From Methanosarcinales archaeon (GTDB lineage Archaea > Halobacteriota > Syntropharchaeia > Alkanophagales > Methanospirareceae), in assembly GCA_025464645.1 (NCBI GenBank), contig JAODGF010000035.1:1-10780 (forward strand): a DNA stretch of 10,780 bases. Reading direction: 5' to 3'. Position numbers and translations under genes: made by a program. The notes under the pieces were generated by a model. That model was not told the origin of the DNA, did no database searches, and was given only the letters and a program-made list of their open reading frames with translations. Below, one piece after another: positions 1-6,243 of this stretch (position 1 is the first letter of the stretch; each line of letters begins with the position of its first letter).

Positions 1-346
1 AAAAGGAGCGAGAATAGAAGGAACTGCTCCTGAGGGTTCCATAGTTGCGATAGCGACAGATATAACCACAAACCGAGGGAGAGAATTTATATACTCGCAA
101 ACAACAATATCTAACGGCTCATACGAGTTCGTTGTGCCGTATTCAACAACAGGACCAATAGAAGGAGGCACGAATTATAATGTTCTCGCAGCGCCTTATA
201 AAATAAGAGCGGGGCATATAGAAAATGAAACGATAGTATGGGATATGGAGAAGGAAGTGGAGGTCGCTGAGAGAGAAGTATTAGAAGGGAAAACTGTAAG
301 AGTAGATTTAGTGAAAAAATTAGGTGCAGTGCAGAAAGCTTTATGA
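1..346 (+). CDS. aglB: AglB-type oligosaccharyltransferase, C-terminal end (partial)
   Basis: An open frame runs from base 2 to the TGA at 344-346 and enters from outside the window, so only about 114 C-terminal residues are visible. They resemble the soluble C-terminal beta-rich tail of euryarchaeal AglB/STT3 proteins: KGARIEGTAPEGS, then TTNRGREFIYSQTT, then FVVPYSTTGPIEGGTNY. AglB transfers a lipid-linked glycan to Asn of secreted proteins on the outer face of the membrane. The catalytic multi-membrane part and the WWDYG motif lie upstream, outside the window, so the call rests on tail similarity recalled from the family. The stop overlaps the next gene's ATG (ATGA), suggesting co-translation. 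The in-frame GTG at 134 is internal and is not a start. Confidence 0.72.
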   Translation, partial: KGARIEGTAPEGSIVAIATDITTNRGREFIYSQTTISNGSYEFVVPYSTTGPIEGGTNYNVLAAPYKIRAGHIENETIVWDMEKEVEVAEREVLEGKTVRVDLVKKLGAVQKAL

Positions 347-1264
347 AGATACTCGCCATAGACATCGGAGCCGGAACGCAGGACATAATGGTCTATGACG
401 ATAAGGAAGGATTCGATAATGCATACAAGCTCGTTCTACCTTCTCCTACTCGCTTCTTCGCCGGGGAAGTAAGGAAATCAAAAGAGGATTTGGTGATCTT
501 TGGTGACACAATGGGTGGCGGTCCCTTCACACGTGCCGTGCACGAGCATCTCAGGAAATACAAGGTTTACATGACTGAAAAAGCCGCAAAAACGCTCAGA
601 GACGATTCCCGAACTCCTGCCGTTTCTTTCTTCTTTTGGCGTGGATGCTTCTTTTGACGTTATCGCAGTAGCAGTTCAGGACCACGGTGTAGCACCCCCG
701 GGCGTTACAGATAGAGAAAATAGGTTTCACTTAATCGAGGAGAAAGTAGGCAGAGGAATAGAATCATTTGCTTATCTTGATGCCGTACCGGAAAATCTTA
801 GCAGGATGCACTCGATTTTTGAATCGGTAAAAAGGTGGCATGAGGGGCATGTCCTTCTGATGGATACGGGACCTGCCGCAGTCTTGGGCTCGCTTGAAGA
901 TGAAAGAATAAAAGAGAAGAAGCATCGTATCTGCATAAATGTTGGAAATGCGCATACAATTGCGATGTCCCTGAACGAGGACCGAATAGCGGGTGTCTTT
1001 GAGCACCATACAAAACTCCTTGATAAACAAAGGCTTGCATACTACATTAAAAAACTGTCAGATGGAAATATAACTTTTAAAGAGGTCTTTGATGACGGTG
1101 GACACGGGGCATTAGCGATAGAAGAAAACCAACCTGAGATAATCTCGGTGACAGGACCAAAGAGAGCGAAAATGAAAGGACTTGGTATCTTTTCTGCTCC
1201 CGCAGGTGATATGATGATGACCGGACCAGTTGGATTGATAAAAGCGGTGTTGAATCTTCTTTAA
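343..1264 (+). pseudogene. DUF1786 family protein (pyruvate formate-lyase activating enzyme-like), frameshifted
   Basis: The gene starts at ATG 343 inside the aglB stop. The first 80-odd residues begin MKILAIDIGAGTQDIMVYD, a phosphate-binding loop of the actin/HSP70/sugar-kinase (ASKHA) kind. They run in frame to about base 605, then that frame degenerates and stops at 657. The family sequence resumes one frame over: in the second frame bases 599-650 read ETIPELLPFLSSFGVDASF, followed by DVIAVAVQDHGVAPPGVTD, LLMDTGPAAVLGSL, NVGNAHT and FDDGGHGA down to TAA at 1264. From memory of the family, about 30 residues between the TLRDD helix and the PELLPFL helix seem to be missing, so an internal deletion that also shifted the frame is likelier than a single-base slip. 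A second-half protein starting at GTG 641 is possible. The biochemical role of DUF1786 is unknown; the PFL-activating label is only an annotation tradition. Confidence 0.78.
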
Positions 1265-1581
1265 CCTTTAAAAATTACAACTACGAAAGTCAAACTTATA
1301 TTTGCGATATAACGAAAGAAAAAAGTAGCAGTAATAATTTTTATTATGGACTGACGAAAAATTTGCTGAGAACGTAAATATAAAAGAGGTTGTTGAGCAT
1401 TAAAGTTCAAAGTTATAGAAGTTATAGGTCCACCGAATATTGTGCAATTATCATTTGTAACAGTTACATCTTTTATAACGTCAGTAGCATCTATTATATT
1501 TGCACCATTAATAACAGTTGTATTATCCACTCAAGAATTCATGAGAGGAATATGAGATACGAAAGTTACCACGATACCCCA

Positions 1582-1718
1582 TGTCATATAATCCTACGAT
1601 TTTTCCAATACACGATGTCATATAATACTTCGGGTGGTTTAAAATTCTCTGAAATTGCAAATAAATTTTTCTAAAGCGTTTTTTCATCGCAGTGTCGTAT
1701 AATCTATATTATACGACA
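1582..1718. repeat. Four copies of TGTC(A/G)TATAAT
   Basis: TGTCATATAAT occurs at 1582-1592 and 1616-1626, TGTCGTATAAT at 1693-1703, and its reverse complement at 1708-1718. The first two start 34 bases apart and the last two form a hairpin. The core contains a TATAAT, so AT-rich background helps it recur, but the TGTC prefix is kept every time. It may be an operator or the remains of a small repeat array. Confidence 0.55.
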
Positions 1719-1755
1719 TGTATTTACCTTCGATAACTTTAGATACTTTTACCGT
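1684..1755 (-). pseudogene. Decayed second copy of the RHH gene start
   Basis: On the minus strand, bases 1800-1741 match the promoter, GGTGAT ribosome binding site (1768-1763) and first codons of the intact RHH gene at 2069. The position of the start ATG reads ACG (1755-1753). The frame continues TVKVSKVIEGKY and ends at TGA 1684-1686 after about 24 codons, with similarity to the intact copy fading after roughly nine codons. An upstream GTG or TTG in the same frame (MVITETVKVSK) could still start a 27-28 residue peptide. It is read here as a dead or truncated duplicate. Confidence 0.45.
1693..1718. repeat. Perfect 11-bp inverted repeat
   Basis: TGTCGTATAAT (1693-1703) and ATTATACGACA (1708-1718) are exact reverse complements around a 4-base CTAT loop. 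The element lies inside the decayed minus-strand RHH copy. It is not followed by a T tract on either strand, so a protein binding site is more likely than a terminator. Confidence 0.6.
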
Positions 1756-1800
1756 TTCTGTTATCACCAATATCTCCCCGGCTTAATTATTTAAGTAACT
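1741..1800 (-). repeat. Direct repeat, copy A (RHH promoter and start region)
   Basis: Its first 30 plus-strand bases (1741-1770) match 2055-2084 at 26 of 30 positions, and the four differences are all transitions. The TTAATTATTTAAGTAACTT part also aligns loosely with the TATA region of copy B. Together the two copies show that a promoter plus 5' coding segment was duplicated. Confidence 0.6.
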
Positions 1801-1910
1801 TCCGTGGACATTGGTAACTTCGATACTTCCATATCTTTGCTTCTATTGTCCCCAACTATTATGTACAAAGCGATTACTTCACTTCATATGTCCATCCATG
1901 CAATAACTGA

Positions 1911-2069
1911 TTATTCTTCAGTTTCTTCTATACCTTCACTTTCTTCTACCTTTTTGCCTTTTTCGATAAGTTCAACTATATACGCCTTCATTGTTATCCC
2001 TTTGTCTATCGCCTTCTTCCTTATCGCTTTATGCAAATTCTCTTCCAAATCCAAAGACACTTTTACCAT
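1911..2069 (-). CDS. Small ribbon-helix-helix (CopG/Arc-like) protein, 52 aa
   Basis: Starts at ATG 2069-2067 and ends at TAA 1913-1911. The protein opens MVKVSLDLEENLHKAIRKKA, then IDKGITMKAYIVELIEKGKK, then a Glu-rich tail. This fits an RHH fold: a basic beta strand (residues 2-7), helix A (9-20), a turn with KGIT, and helix B (26-40), as in CopG/Arc repressors and many antitoxins. A canonical archaeal ribosome binding site GGTGAT (2082-2077) lies seven bases ahead of the ATG, and a TATA-like TATTTAAATA about 40 bases ahead, which strongly supports a real gene despite its size. No toxin-like frame follows it downstream, so it is an orphan regulator or orphan antitoxin. RHH proteins usually repress their own promoters. 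Confidence 0.72.
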   Translation of the reverse strand: MVKVSLDLEENLHKAIRKKAIDKGITMKAYIVELIEKGKKVEESEGIEETEE

Positions 2070-2114
2070 TTTTGCTATCACCAATGTTTTTATTGATTTA
2101 AGTATTTAAATAAC
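2055..2114 (-). repeat. Direct repeat, copy B (functional RHH promoter and start region)
   Basis: Partner of the 1741-1800 segment. It contains the intact ATG, GGTGAT and TATA-like tract of the 52-residue RHH gene. Confidence 0.6.
2077..2113 (-). promoter_or_regulatory. TATA box and GGTGAT ribosome binding site of the RHH gene
   Basis: On the minus strand, TATTTAAATA lies at about 2113-2103. Transcription would be expected near 2082, just at the GGTGAT (2082-2077), which is complementary to the archaeal 16S rRNA end and sits seven bases from the ATG. The order and spacing are what an archaeal promoter with a short leader should show. Confidence 0.5.
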
Positions 2115-2149
2115 TTTTAAAAGAAAGCATTACCAAAGAAAATTACTTG

Positions 2150-2165
2150 CTTATGTGAACATAAG
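2150..2165. promoter_or_regulatory. 16-base palindrome upstream of the AcnX gene
   Basis: CTTATGT and ACATAAG form exact 7-base arms with a GA centre, about 42 bases before the ATG at 2207. It is probably an operator for the AcnX gene or part of its leader. No protein can be assigned to it, although the RHH product encoded next door is a candidate. Confidence 0.4.
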
Positions 2166-2206
2166 AAAATAGTGAAGAAAAAGAAGGTTATGATTTTTAA
2201 GATACT

Positions 2207-3397
2207 ATGCACCTCACCAAAGAAGAAGAGCGGATATACGAAGGAGAAGAAGGATGGACGAAGAAAAAAGCAATGGAGATACTTGTCGCAATTGGCGACA
2301 TAAACCACGCTTCTGGATTAATCCCCATTAAAAGCGCACATGTATCAGGTGTGTCATACAAGACCATAGGAGAAGCTTTTGAATTCGTAAACCGCCTTGA
2401 AGGCACGGTGGAAGTCGAAAGCACTTTGAATCCTATCGGCATGGATATAGAAAAATGGGCTGAGATGGGCATTTCAGAGGCATTTGCAGATAAGCAAAAG
2501 GAAGTGCTTGCTGCGTATAAAAAATTAGGTATCTCTGCCGAATGCACCTGCGTCCCTTATCTTATTGGTCATGCACCGAAAAAAGGTGAGCATCTCGCAT
2601 GGGCGGAATCATCCGCAGTTTTATATGCTAATTCGGTCCTGGGTGCGAGAACGAACATGGAAGGGGCACCTTCTGCCCTCGCTGCTGCGCTCATAGGAAA
2701 AACGCCTTTTTATGGGCTTCATCAGCTCGAGAACAGGAAGCCAGAGATAAGAGTGTGTGTGAGATGTGCCCTTACAAATGCGGACTACGGTGCACTCGGA
2801 TTTCTGATAGGCGACCTTGTAGGGGATAAAATACCATTGATAGAGCTTTCCTCATCCTCCGCTTCTTCGCCTCCCGGCAAAGACGAGCTGAAACATTTAG
2901 CCGCAGCAATAGGTGCAACCGGCTCCGTAGGTATGTATCATATAAAGGGAATAACACCGGAAGCTGAAGAGATGGAATCGAAGTTATCCGGGGAGAAGAT
3001 AGAGATAGAAAAAAGCGATTTGGAGGAGTTTTATACTGCGAACAACGAACCCGATGTGATCGCAATAGGCTGTCCTCATTGCTCTTCCGCAGAAATAAGA
3101 CGCATCTACGAGCTCTTGAAGGCAGAAGGTAAAGGAAGAAAAGTAAAAAAAGATTTCTTCATATTTACCGCACGCGCATTAATGCAAAGCGTTCAAACGC
3201 AGCGAATAGTGGAGCAGATAGAGAATTACGGCGTTAAAGTAATCTGCGATACCTGTTTCGTGGTGTCGCCAGCTTTTGAGCACTATAACTGTGTATTAAC
3301 AAACTCAGGTAAAATGCTGCGATACGTACCCCTTCTGTGTGGCGGTGCGAAAGCGAGGTTGTGCAGGACGGAAGAGTGTGTTAGGGCGGCTTTTTAA
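2207..3397 (+). CDS. Phosphomevalonate dehydratase large subunit (aconitase X, AcnX)
   Basis: This 396-residue protein matches the archaeal AcnX catalytic family (DUF521). Visible landmarks are the N-terminal LTKEEERIYEGEEG segment, the INHASGLIPIKSAHVSGVSY block (residues 32-51), TCVPY (114-118), AESSAVLYANSVLGARTN (133-150), GCPHCSS (288-294), CDTC (347-350) and TNSGKM (365-370). The Cys-rich GCPHC and CDTC motifs and a C-terminal Cys cluster fit an iron-sulfur enzyme. In the archaeal modified mevalonate pathway, large and small subunits dehydrate (R)-5-phosphomevalonate to trans-anhydromevalonate 5-phosphate on the way to isoprenoid lipids. The small subunit (DUF126) is often adjacent but is not in this window. 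Length agrees with the family, and ATG 2207 gives the expected N-terminus. A bacterial-type AcnX hydroxyproline dehydratase role is less likely in this context. Confidence 0.88.
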   Translation: MHLTKEEERIYEGEEGWTKKKAMEILVAIGDINHASGLIPIKSAHVSGVSYKTIGEAFEFVNRLEGTVEVESTLNPIGMDIEKWAEMGISEAFADKQKEVLAAYKKLGISAECTCVPYLIGHAPKKGEHLAWAESSAVLYANSVLGARTNMEGAPSALAAALIGKTPFYGLHQLENRKPEIRVCVRCALTNADYGALGFLIGDLVGDKIPLIELSSSSASSPPGKDELKHLAAAIGATGSVGMYHIKGITPEAEEMESKLSGEKIEIEKSDLEEFYTANNEPDVIAIGCPHCSSAEIRRIYELLKAEGKGRKVKKDFFIFTARALMQSVQTQRIVEQIENYGVKVICDTCFVVSPAFEHYNCVLTNSGKMLRYVPLLCGGAKARLCRTEECVRAAF

Positions 3398-3449
3398 AAG
3401 AGATAGAATATAGGGTATAAAGTAAAACTTTAAATAATCTTCCTCCCGC

Positions 3450-3587
3450 ATGGATAAGGAAAGAACTGGGGCTATCGAAGGGCTATCGAAGTTAAGGGGG
3501 ATAGACAAATTAGAGGGAGCATCTGAGGAGATTGAGAAGATAAGAAAAGAGTGGGATGAAGAATTTGAGAAGGGAATAGAAACATGA
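3450..3587 (+). CDS. Small VapB-like antitoxin, 45 aa
   Basis: ATG 3450 to TGA 3587 encodes a short, highly charged protein. It starts MDKERTGAIEGLSKLRGIDK and ends in the acidic/basic helix EEIEKIRKEWDEEFEKGIET, like the toxin-binding tail of VapB antitoxins. Its TGA overlaps the ATG of a PIN-toxin start (ATGA at 3584-3587), the usual vapBC arrangement. A TTTAAATA tract near 3429-3436 is positioned for a leaderless transcript. An 11-base tandem duplication (CTATCGAAG at 3472-3480 and 3483-3491) lies in the coding part and sets the current frame, so the N-terminus may be altered from the ancestral one. The DNA-binding domain of longer VapBs is not present. Confidence 0.5.
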   Translation: MDKERTGAIEGLSKLRGIDKLEGASEEIEKIRKEWDEEFEKGIET

Positions 3588-3682
3588 AATATCTTCTGGA
3601 TAGAGAAGATTTTGAGTGATATAGATGAAAACAAAGTGGAGTACGCTGACAGAAATTTAACTTTAATGTTCGCTCTTCCAGA
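3584..3682 (+). pseudogene. VapC-type PIN toxin remnant
   Basis: The frame opened by ATG 3584 reads MKYLLD, the standard VapC opening with the first catalytic Asp at residue 6, then stops at TGA 3619 after 11 residues. One frame over, bases 3600-3680 read IEKILSDIDENKVEYADRNLTLMF, which resembles the second helix and strand region of PIN toxins, with an apparent gap where the DTSALL segment should be. The remaining acidic catalytic residues and the C-terminal half are missing. It is read as an internally deleted, truncated vapC left beside a surviving antitoxin. The match is by eye to the general family pattern. Confidence 0.45.
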
Positions 3683-3727
3683 TCATATCGTTTTGAATTT
3701 GGGTTTTTGGTTTTTCTTCAATTCAAT

Positions 3728-4042
3728 GTGCGGGCACGCTCTCGGTCGACATCTTCGCTACCAGCCAGACCCTCAAAGTCTTCCTCCACACCGCTACCCT
3801 GCGAGCGCCAACCGTCCACGGTGAGTCCGCTCCCTTCCGGGCCTAAACCAGTACCCGTGGTAAAGGCATGATAACAAACCCTCCGGTTTGCCACCATACC
3901 ACCGTCAACCCCGCAGGACGATGCTTCTTCGTAGGACTTCGAGCTGAAACTGACAGCTACGAAGCCTTCCTCAAGCTTCGCCTCTCGCATATCGGCGATT
4001 TCGAGTTGCAGAGGACGCCTAACCCTCCAGGCTAGCCCGCAC
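3728..4042 (-). ncRNA. Signal recognition particle RNA (archaeal 7S RNA)
   Basis: This GC-rich 315-base island sits in AT-rich DNA. The transcript would start GTGCGGGC (4042-4035) and end GCCCGCAC (3735-3728). These ends are perfectly complementary and form helix 1, which is typical of archaeal SRP RNA. Just inside the 5' end is the Alu-domain pattern GGAGGGTTAGGCGTCCTCTG, then TCGCCGATATGCG. The S-domain helix 8 loop signature is present as GGCCCGGAAGGGAGC (3845-3831). Length fits the roughly 300-315 nt archaeal class. SRP RNA scaffolds SRP19 and SRP54 and directs membrane and secreted proteins to the translocon. Translated frames across the island on either strand are artefacts. Confidence 0.93.
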
Positions 4043-4057
4043 AAATGAATATAAGTG

Positions 4058-4076
4058 TTGGATATAAATAAAAGCT
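4058..4076 (-). promoter_or_regulatory. TATA box of the SRP RNA gene, possibly shared with the phosphorylase gene
   Basis: On the minus strand the tract TTTTATTTATATCC (about 4073-4060) is centred some 25 bases before the 5' end of the SRP RNA, the normal archaeal TATA spacing. Read on the plus strand the same tract, GGATATAAATAAAAG, lies about 50 bases before the ATG at 4115 and could serve that gene too. Confidence 0.6.
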
Positions 4077-4114
4077 TTTGTAAATTTTAACTTAATTGTT
4101 TGAGAAGAAATAAA

Positions 4115-4831
4115 ATGTCGTTAGGAATAATTGGTGGGACAAGTTTATTTGACTCGAAGTTTCTTGACGATGCGAAAGAGAAGGAAATTGAGACAAAGTA
4201 TGGCACAGTTTACCTCCTCTTTACTGCCGCAGCACGTTCACACGAGGTTGTCTTTATTCCGAGACATGGCAAGGAGAAGAACATACCACCACATAAGATA
4301 AATCATAAAGCCAATATAATGGCATTCAAGGAGTTAAACGTGGAGAAAATTGTAGGTGTTACTTCTGTCGGCAGTTTAAAGCTTGCTATAAAACCACGGT
4401 CTCTAATTGTACCTCACGACTACATAAGTCTGTGCAGCATACCCACTTTTTACGATGATGAAATCGTTCATGTCACACCGGAATTGGATGGGGGATTGAG
4501 AAGGAGCGTAATAAAAGTGGCAAAAGATTTGGGTGTTGACCTCGTTGAGGAAGGCGTTTATTTCCAGACCGTGGGACCGAGGCTCGAAACCAGGGCGGAG
4601 ATAAATCTCATACGGAATTATGCGGATGTAGTAGGAATGAACATGGCTTCGGAGGCGACACTTGCAAAGGAGTTAGGGCTTCGATACGCAAATATAAGCA
4701 CGGTGGACAATTATGCACATGGTATAATCCCTGAAGAAGAGCTGGACTATAAAAAGATCGTTGAAGCGGCTTCTAAAAGCAGAAAGGATTTGGAGAAGGT
4801 GCTTATGAAGTTGATAGAAGTTTCCAATTAA
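4115..4831 (+). CDS. S-methyl-5'-thioadenosine/thioinosine phosphorylase
   Basis: This 238-residue protein of the nucleoside phosphorylase (PNP/MTAP) family uses phosphate to split a methylthio-nucleoside into base and methylthioribose-1-phosphate, recycling the by-product of polyamine and SAM metabolism. Visible motifs are GIIGGTS at residues 4-10 (phosphate loop), RHG at 50-52, NHKANI at 63-68, TSVGSL at 83-88, the purine-site strand VGPRLETRAEI at 153-163, GMNMASEA at 174-181 and STVDNYAHGI at 195-204. The last motif has Asn after Asp (VDNYA) rather than the TDYD pattern of adenine-specific MTAP. This resembles the methylthioinosine-specific enzyme of methanogens (Methanocaldococcus MJ0060 type), so methylthioinosine is the better substrate guess. 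ATG 4115 is preferred over TTG 4100 because the family begins just before the GGT loop. Converges with cobA, 18 bases apart. Confidence 0.85.
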   Translation: MSLGIIGGTSLFDSKFLDDAKEKEIETKYGTVYLLFTAAARSHEVVFIPRHGKEKNIPPHKINHKANIMAFKELNVEKIVGVTSVGSLKLAIKPRSLIVPHDYISLCSIPTFYDDEIVHVTPELDGGLRRSVIKVAKDLGVDLVEEGVYFQTVGPRLETRAEINLIRNYADVVGMNMASEATLAKELGLRYANISTVDNYAHGIIPEEELDYKKIVEAASKSRKDLEKVLMKLIEVSN

Positions 4832-4849
4832 ATAACTTGCCAAACATCA

Positions 4850-5374
4850 CTAATATTCTATGCCGGAAGTTGTGCTCCTGGTTTTATTCCAATAATGCTT
4901 GACCTTCTCCATGTGAGTTGCTATATCAGCCATTTCTATTATTCTGTCACCAGGCTCTCTTCCGCTAAGGATGACATCAGTAGAGCCTCTTTTTTTTAAC
5001 AACTCTATGACGTCATCTTCTGTTAAAAGCTCGAACTTTACTGCGTACAATATTTCATCCAGAATTAATAGGTCGGTCTTTTTTTCTGCTAACACGCTAT
5101 GAGCTAATTCCAAACCCTCTTTAGCCTTTTTAAGATGCTTTTCACGAGATTCTTCGTCCTTTAAAAAACCAGGGGCACCGCAAAGATGTATCTGGAGGTT
5201 ATCAAGGTTCTTTAGAAACTGATATTCCCCGGTAGTTGGTCTCCCTTTCATAAACTGCAATATCACTACCTTCTTGTTATGTCCCAATGTCCTTATGGCA
5301 TGACCAATAGAGGCGGTTGTCTTACCCTCCCCCTTTCCATAATAGACGATGACTTTTCCCTCTCCTGAGTTCAT
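4850..5374 (-). CDS. cobA: Cob(I)yrinic acid a,c-diamide adenosyltransferase (CobA/BtuR type)
   Basis: A 174-residue P-loop protein that transfers the 5'-deoxyadenosyl group of ATP to reduced cobalt in corrinoids, giving coenzyme B12 forms. Motifs seen are KVIVYYGKGEGKTTASIGHA (P-loop, residues 7-26, key GKGEGKTT at 13-20), QFMKGRPTTGE (40-50), the Walker B-like LLILDEI (102-108) and SGREPGDRIIEMAD. Length is normal for the family. It lies 46 bases downstream of mntA on the same strand and may be read through from hepT-mntA, though an AT-rich gap also allows its own promoter. Corrinoid cofactors are heavily used by methyl-transfer enzymes of methanogenic and methanotrophic archaea. Confidence 0.9.
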   Translation of the reverse strand: MNSGEGKVIVYYGKGEGKTTASIGHAIRTLGHNKKVVILQFMKGRPTTGEYQFLKNLDNLQIHLCGAPGFLKDEESREKHLKKAKEGLELAHSVLAEKKTDLLILDEILYAVKFELLTEDDVIELLKKRGSTDVILSGREPGDRIIEMADIATHMEKVKHYWNKTRSTTSGIEY

Positions 5375-5420
5375 AATTATTTTTATCTTGAAAAGGCAAT
5401 AAATAACCTTTGACTCTATT

Positions 5421-5828
5421 TTAATACTTCTTTTCTTTCGCTCTCTTAATTAAATCCTCAGCAGATACCGCTCTTTGCCTTCTTTTCATCCCTTTCCAAA
5501 TCTTCGATTGCTTATACAACCAAAAATCAAGGTCGTTCTCATCCTCCGCATAGATAACCTCATTATTTTCCAGGATCTCTCCCCTCAAAAACCAGGGTAT
5601 CTCATTGAATACTACGATATCGTATCTTTCATCGGCAGAAACCTCCAAAATCTTATCATATAAAGCAACCTTCGACTCCATACCTTCCTTTTTTATCACA
5701 CATATATCAATATCCGAATTCCTATCAGCATATCCCTTAATCAATGAACCATAAACCAATATCCCTTTAACGTATGGCACAATATCCTTTAAAACGTCTA
5801 ATAGCTGTTCCCTCATTTTCTCATCCAT
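5421..5828 (-). CDS. mntA: MntA-type nucleotidyltransferase antitoxin
   Basis: A 135-residue minimal nucleotidyltransferase. It has the exact GSX10DXD signature: G27-S28, ten residues, then D39-I-D41. A third acidic residue follows on the next strand (ERYDIVVF, D70), so the metal site looks complete. In characterised HEPN/MNT (type VII) systems MntA neutralises its partner HepT by attaching AMP units to a Tyr beside the HEPN catalytic site. It is the second gene of a pair: its ATG lies inside the end of hepT (16-base overlap), implying coupled translation. Toxin before antitoxin is the usual order for this class. Confidence 0.88.
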   Translation of the reverse strand: MDEKMREQLLDVLKDIVPYVKGILVYGSLIKGYADRNSDIDICVIKKEGMESKVALYDKILEVSADERYDIVVFNEIPWFLRGEILENNEVIYAEDENDLDFWLYKQSKIWKGMKRRQRAVSAEDLIKRAKEKKY

Positions 5829-6232
5829 TCTAAAACCACCACCGAAAAATCCCTTAAATCCTCTACCAATTCATTTATCGCATGACATGCTGTCTCATCA
5901 TTTACACCATTGTACCCATGAATTAGTCTATTCCTTAATCCGTTTGCTTCTTTTAATTTTTCCCCCATTCTTGCTTCCAAAATATCCCTTTCAATCAAAA
6001 AATCAATATTGCTGTAGTCATCCTTTGCTGATGAATTCAGTCCTCTTCTAACCATTGCACATACGTCTGACATAGCTTCTACTGCTTCTTGAAATTCTTT
6101 ATATATCGCCTTCCGCAATATTCTATCCCGCAATATCTCCTTCGATAAGTGTTCTTCGATGAACTCAACTCGCTCAACCACGGTCTCAACTTTTTCCATT
6201 ATCCTCTTCTTAATTTTAATATCCTCGTTCAT
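5813..6232 (-). CDS. hepT: HepT-type HEPN ribonuclease toxin (DUF86)
   Basis: A 139-residue, almost wholly helical HEPN protein. Residues 100-107 read RNRLIHGY, an exact RX4HXY motif: R100 and H105 form the RNase site, and Y107 is the residue modified by MntA in characterised systems. A long N-terminal coiled helix (about residues 5-30) precedes the DUF86 core. HEPN toxins of this type have been shown to cut RNA, including removal of nucleotides from the tRNA 3' end. The ATG at 6232 is only about 20 bases from the nearest TATA-like tract on this strand, so transcription may begin near or inside the annotated start; Met12 (base 6199) is an alternative start. Divergent from cca with a 61-base gap. 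Confidence 0.88.
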   Translation of the reverse strand: MNEDIKIKKRIMEKVETVVERVEFIEEHLSKEILRDRILRKAIYKEFQEAVEAMSDVCAMVRRGLNSSAKDDYSNIDFLIERDILEARMGEKLKEANGLRNRLIHGYNGVNDETACHAINELVEDLRDFSVVVLEWMRK

Positions 6233-6243
6233 CTTCTCTTTCT

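Larger units (their letters stand above)
1265..1910. other. AT-rich intergenic stretch with repeats, no convincing gene
   Basis: About 650 bases between the DUF1786 stop and the small RHH gene. Open frames here (for example plus 1390-1674 and minus 1261-1530) have no family signature and poor composition. The minus frame begins at GTG 1530 and its first 45 residues (VINGANIIDATDVIKDV...) could be a scrap of a beta-helix surface protein, but the rest is low-complexity. The stretch does contain four copies of an 11-base motif, a hairpin and a decayed RHH gene, listed separately. Confidence 0.6.

Noticed and set aside
1261..1530. Minus-strand frame starting VDNTTVINGANIIDATDV
   Set aside because: The opening hints at a beta-helix protein scrap, but the rest is low-complexity with no ribosome binding site or family match.
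1804..2109. 101-residue plus-strand frame rich in Ser, Ile and Phe
   Set aside because: It is the antisense shadow of the 52-residue RHH gene and its duplicated leader.
3612..3824. Open frame on the plus strand running into the SRP RNA
   Set aside because: Only its first third resembles the PIN toxin remnant; the rest is antisense to structured RNA.
3718..4044. Open frame of about 108 residues on the minus strand
   Set aside because: It coincides with the SRP RNA gene, whose ends pair and which carries the SRP helix 8 loop; no protein family pattern is seen.
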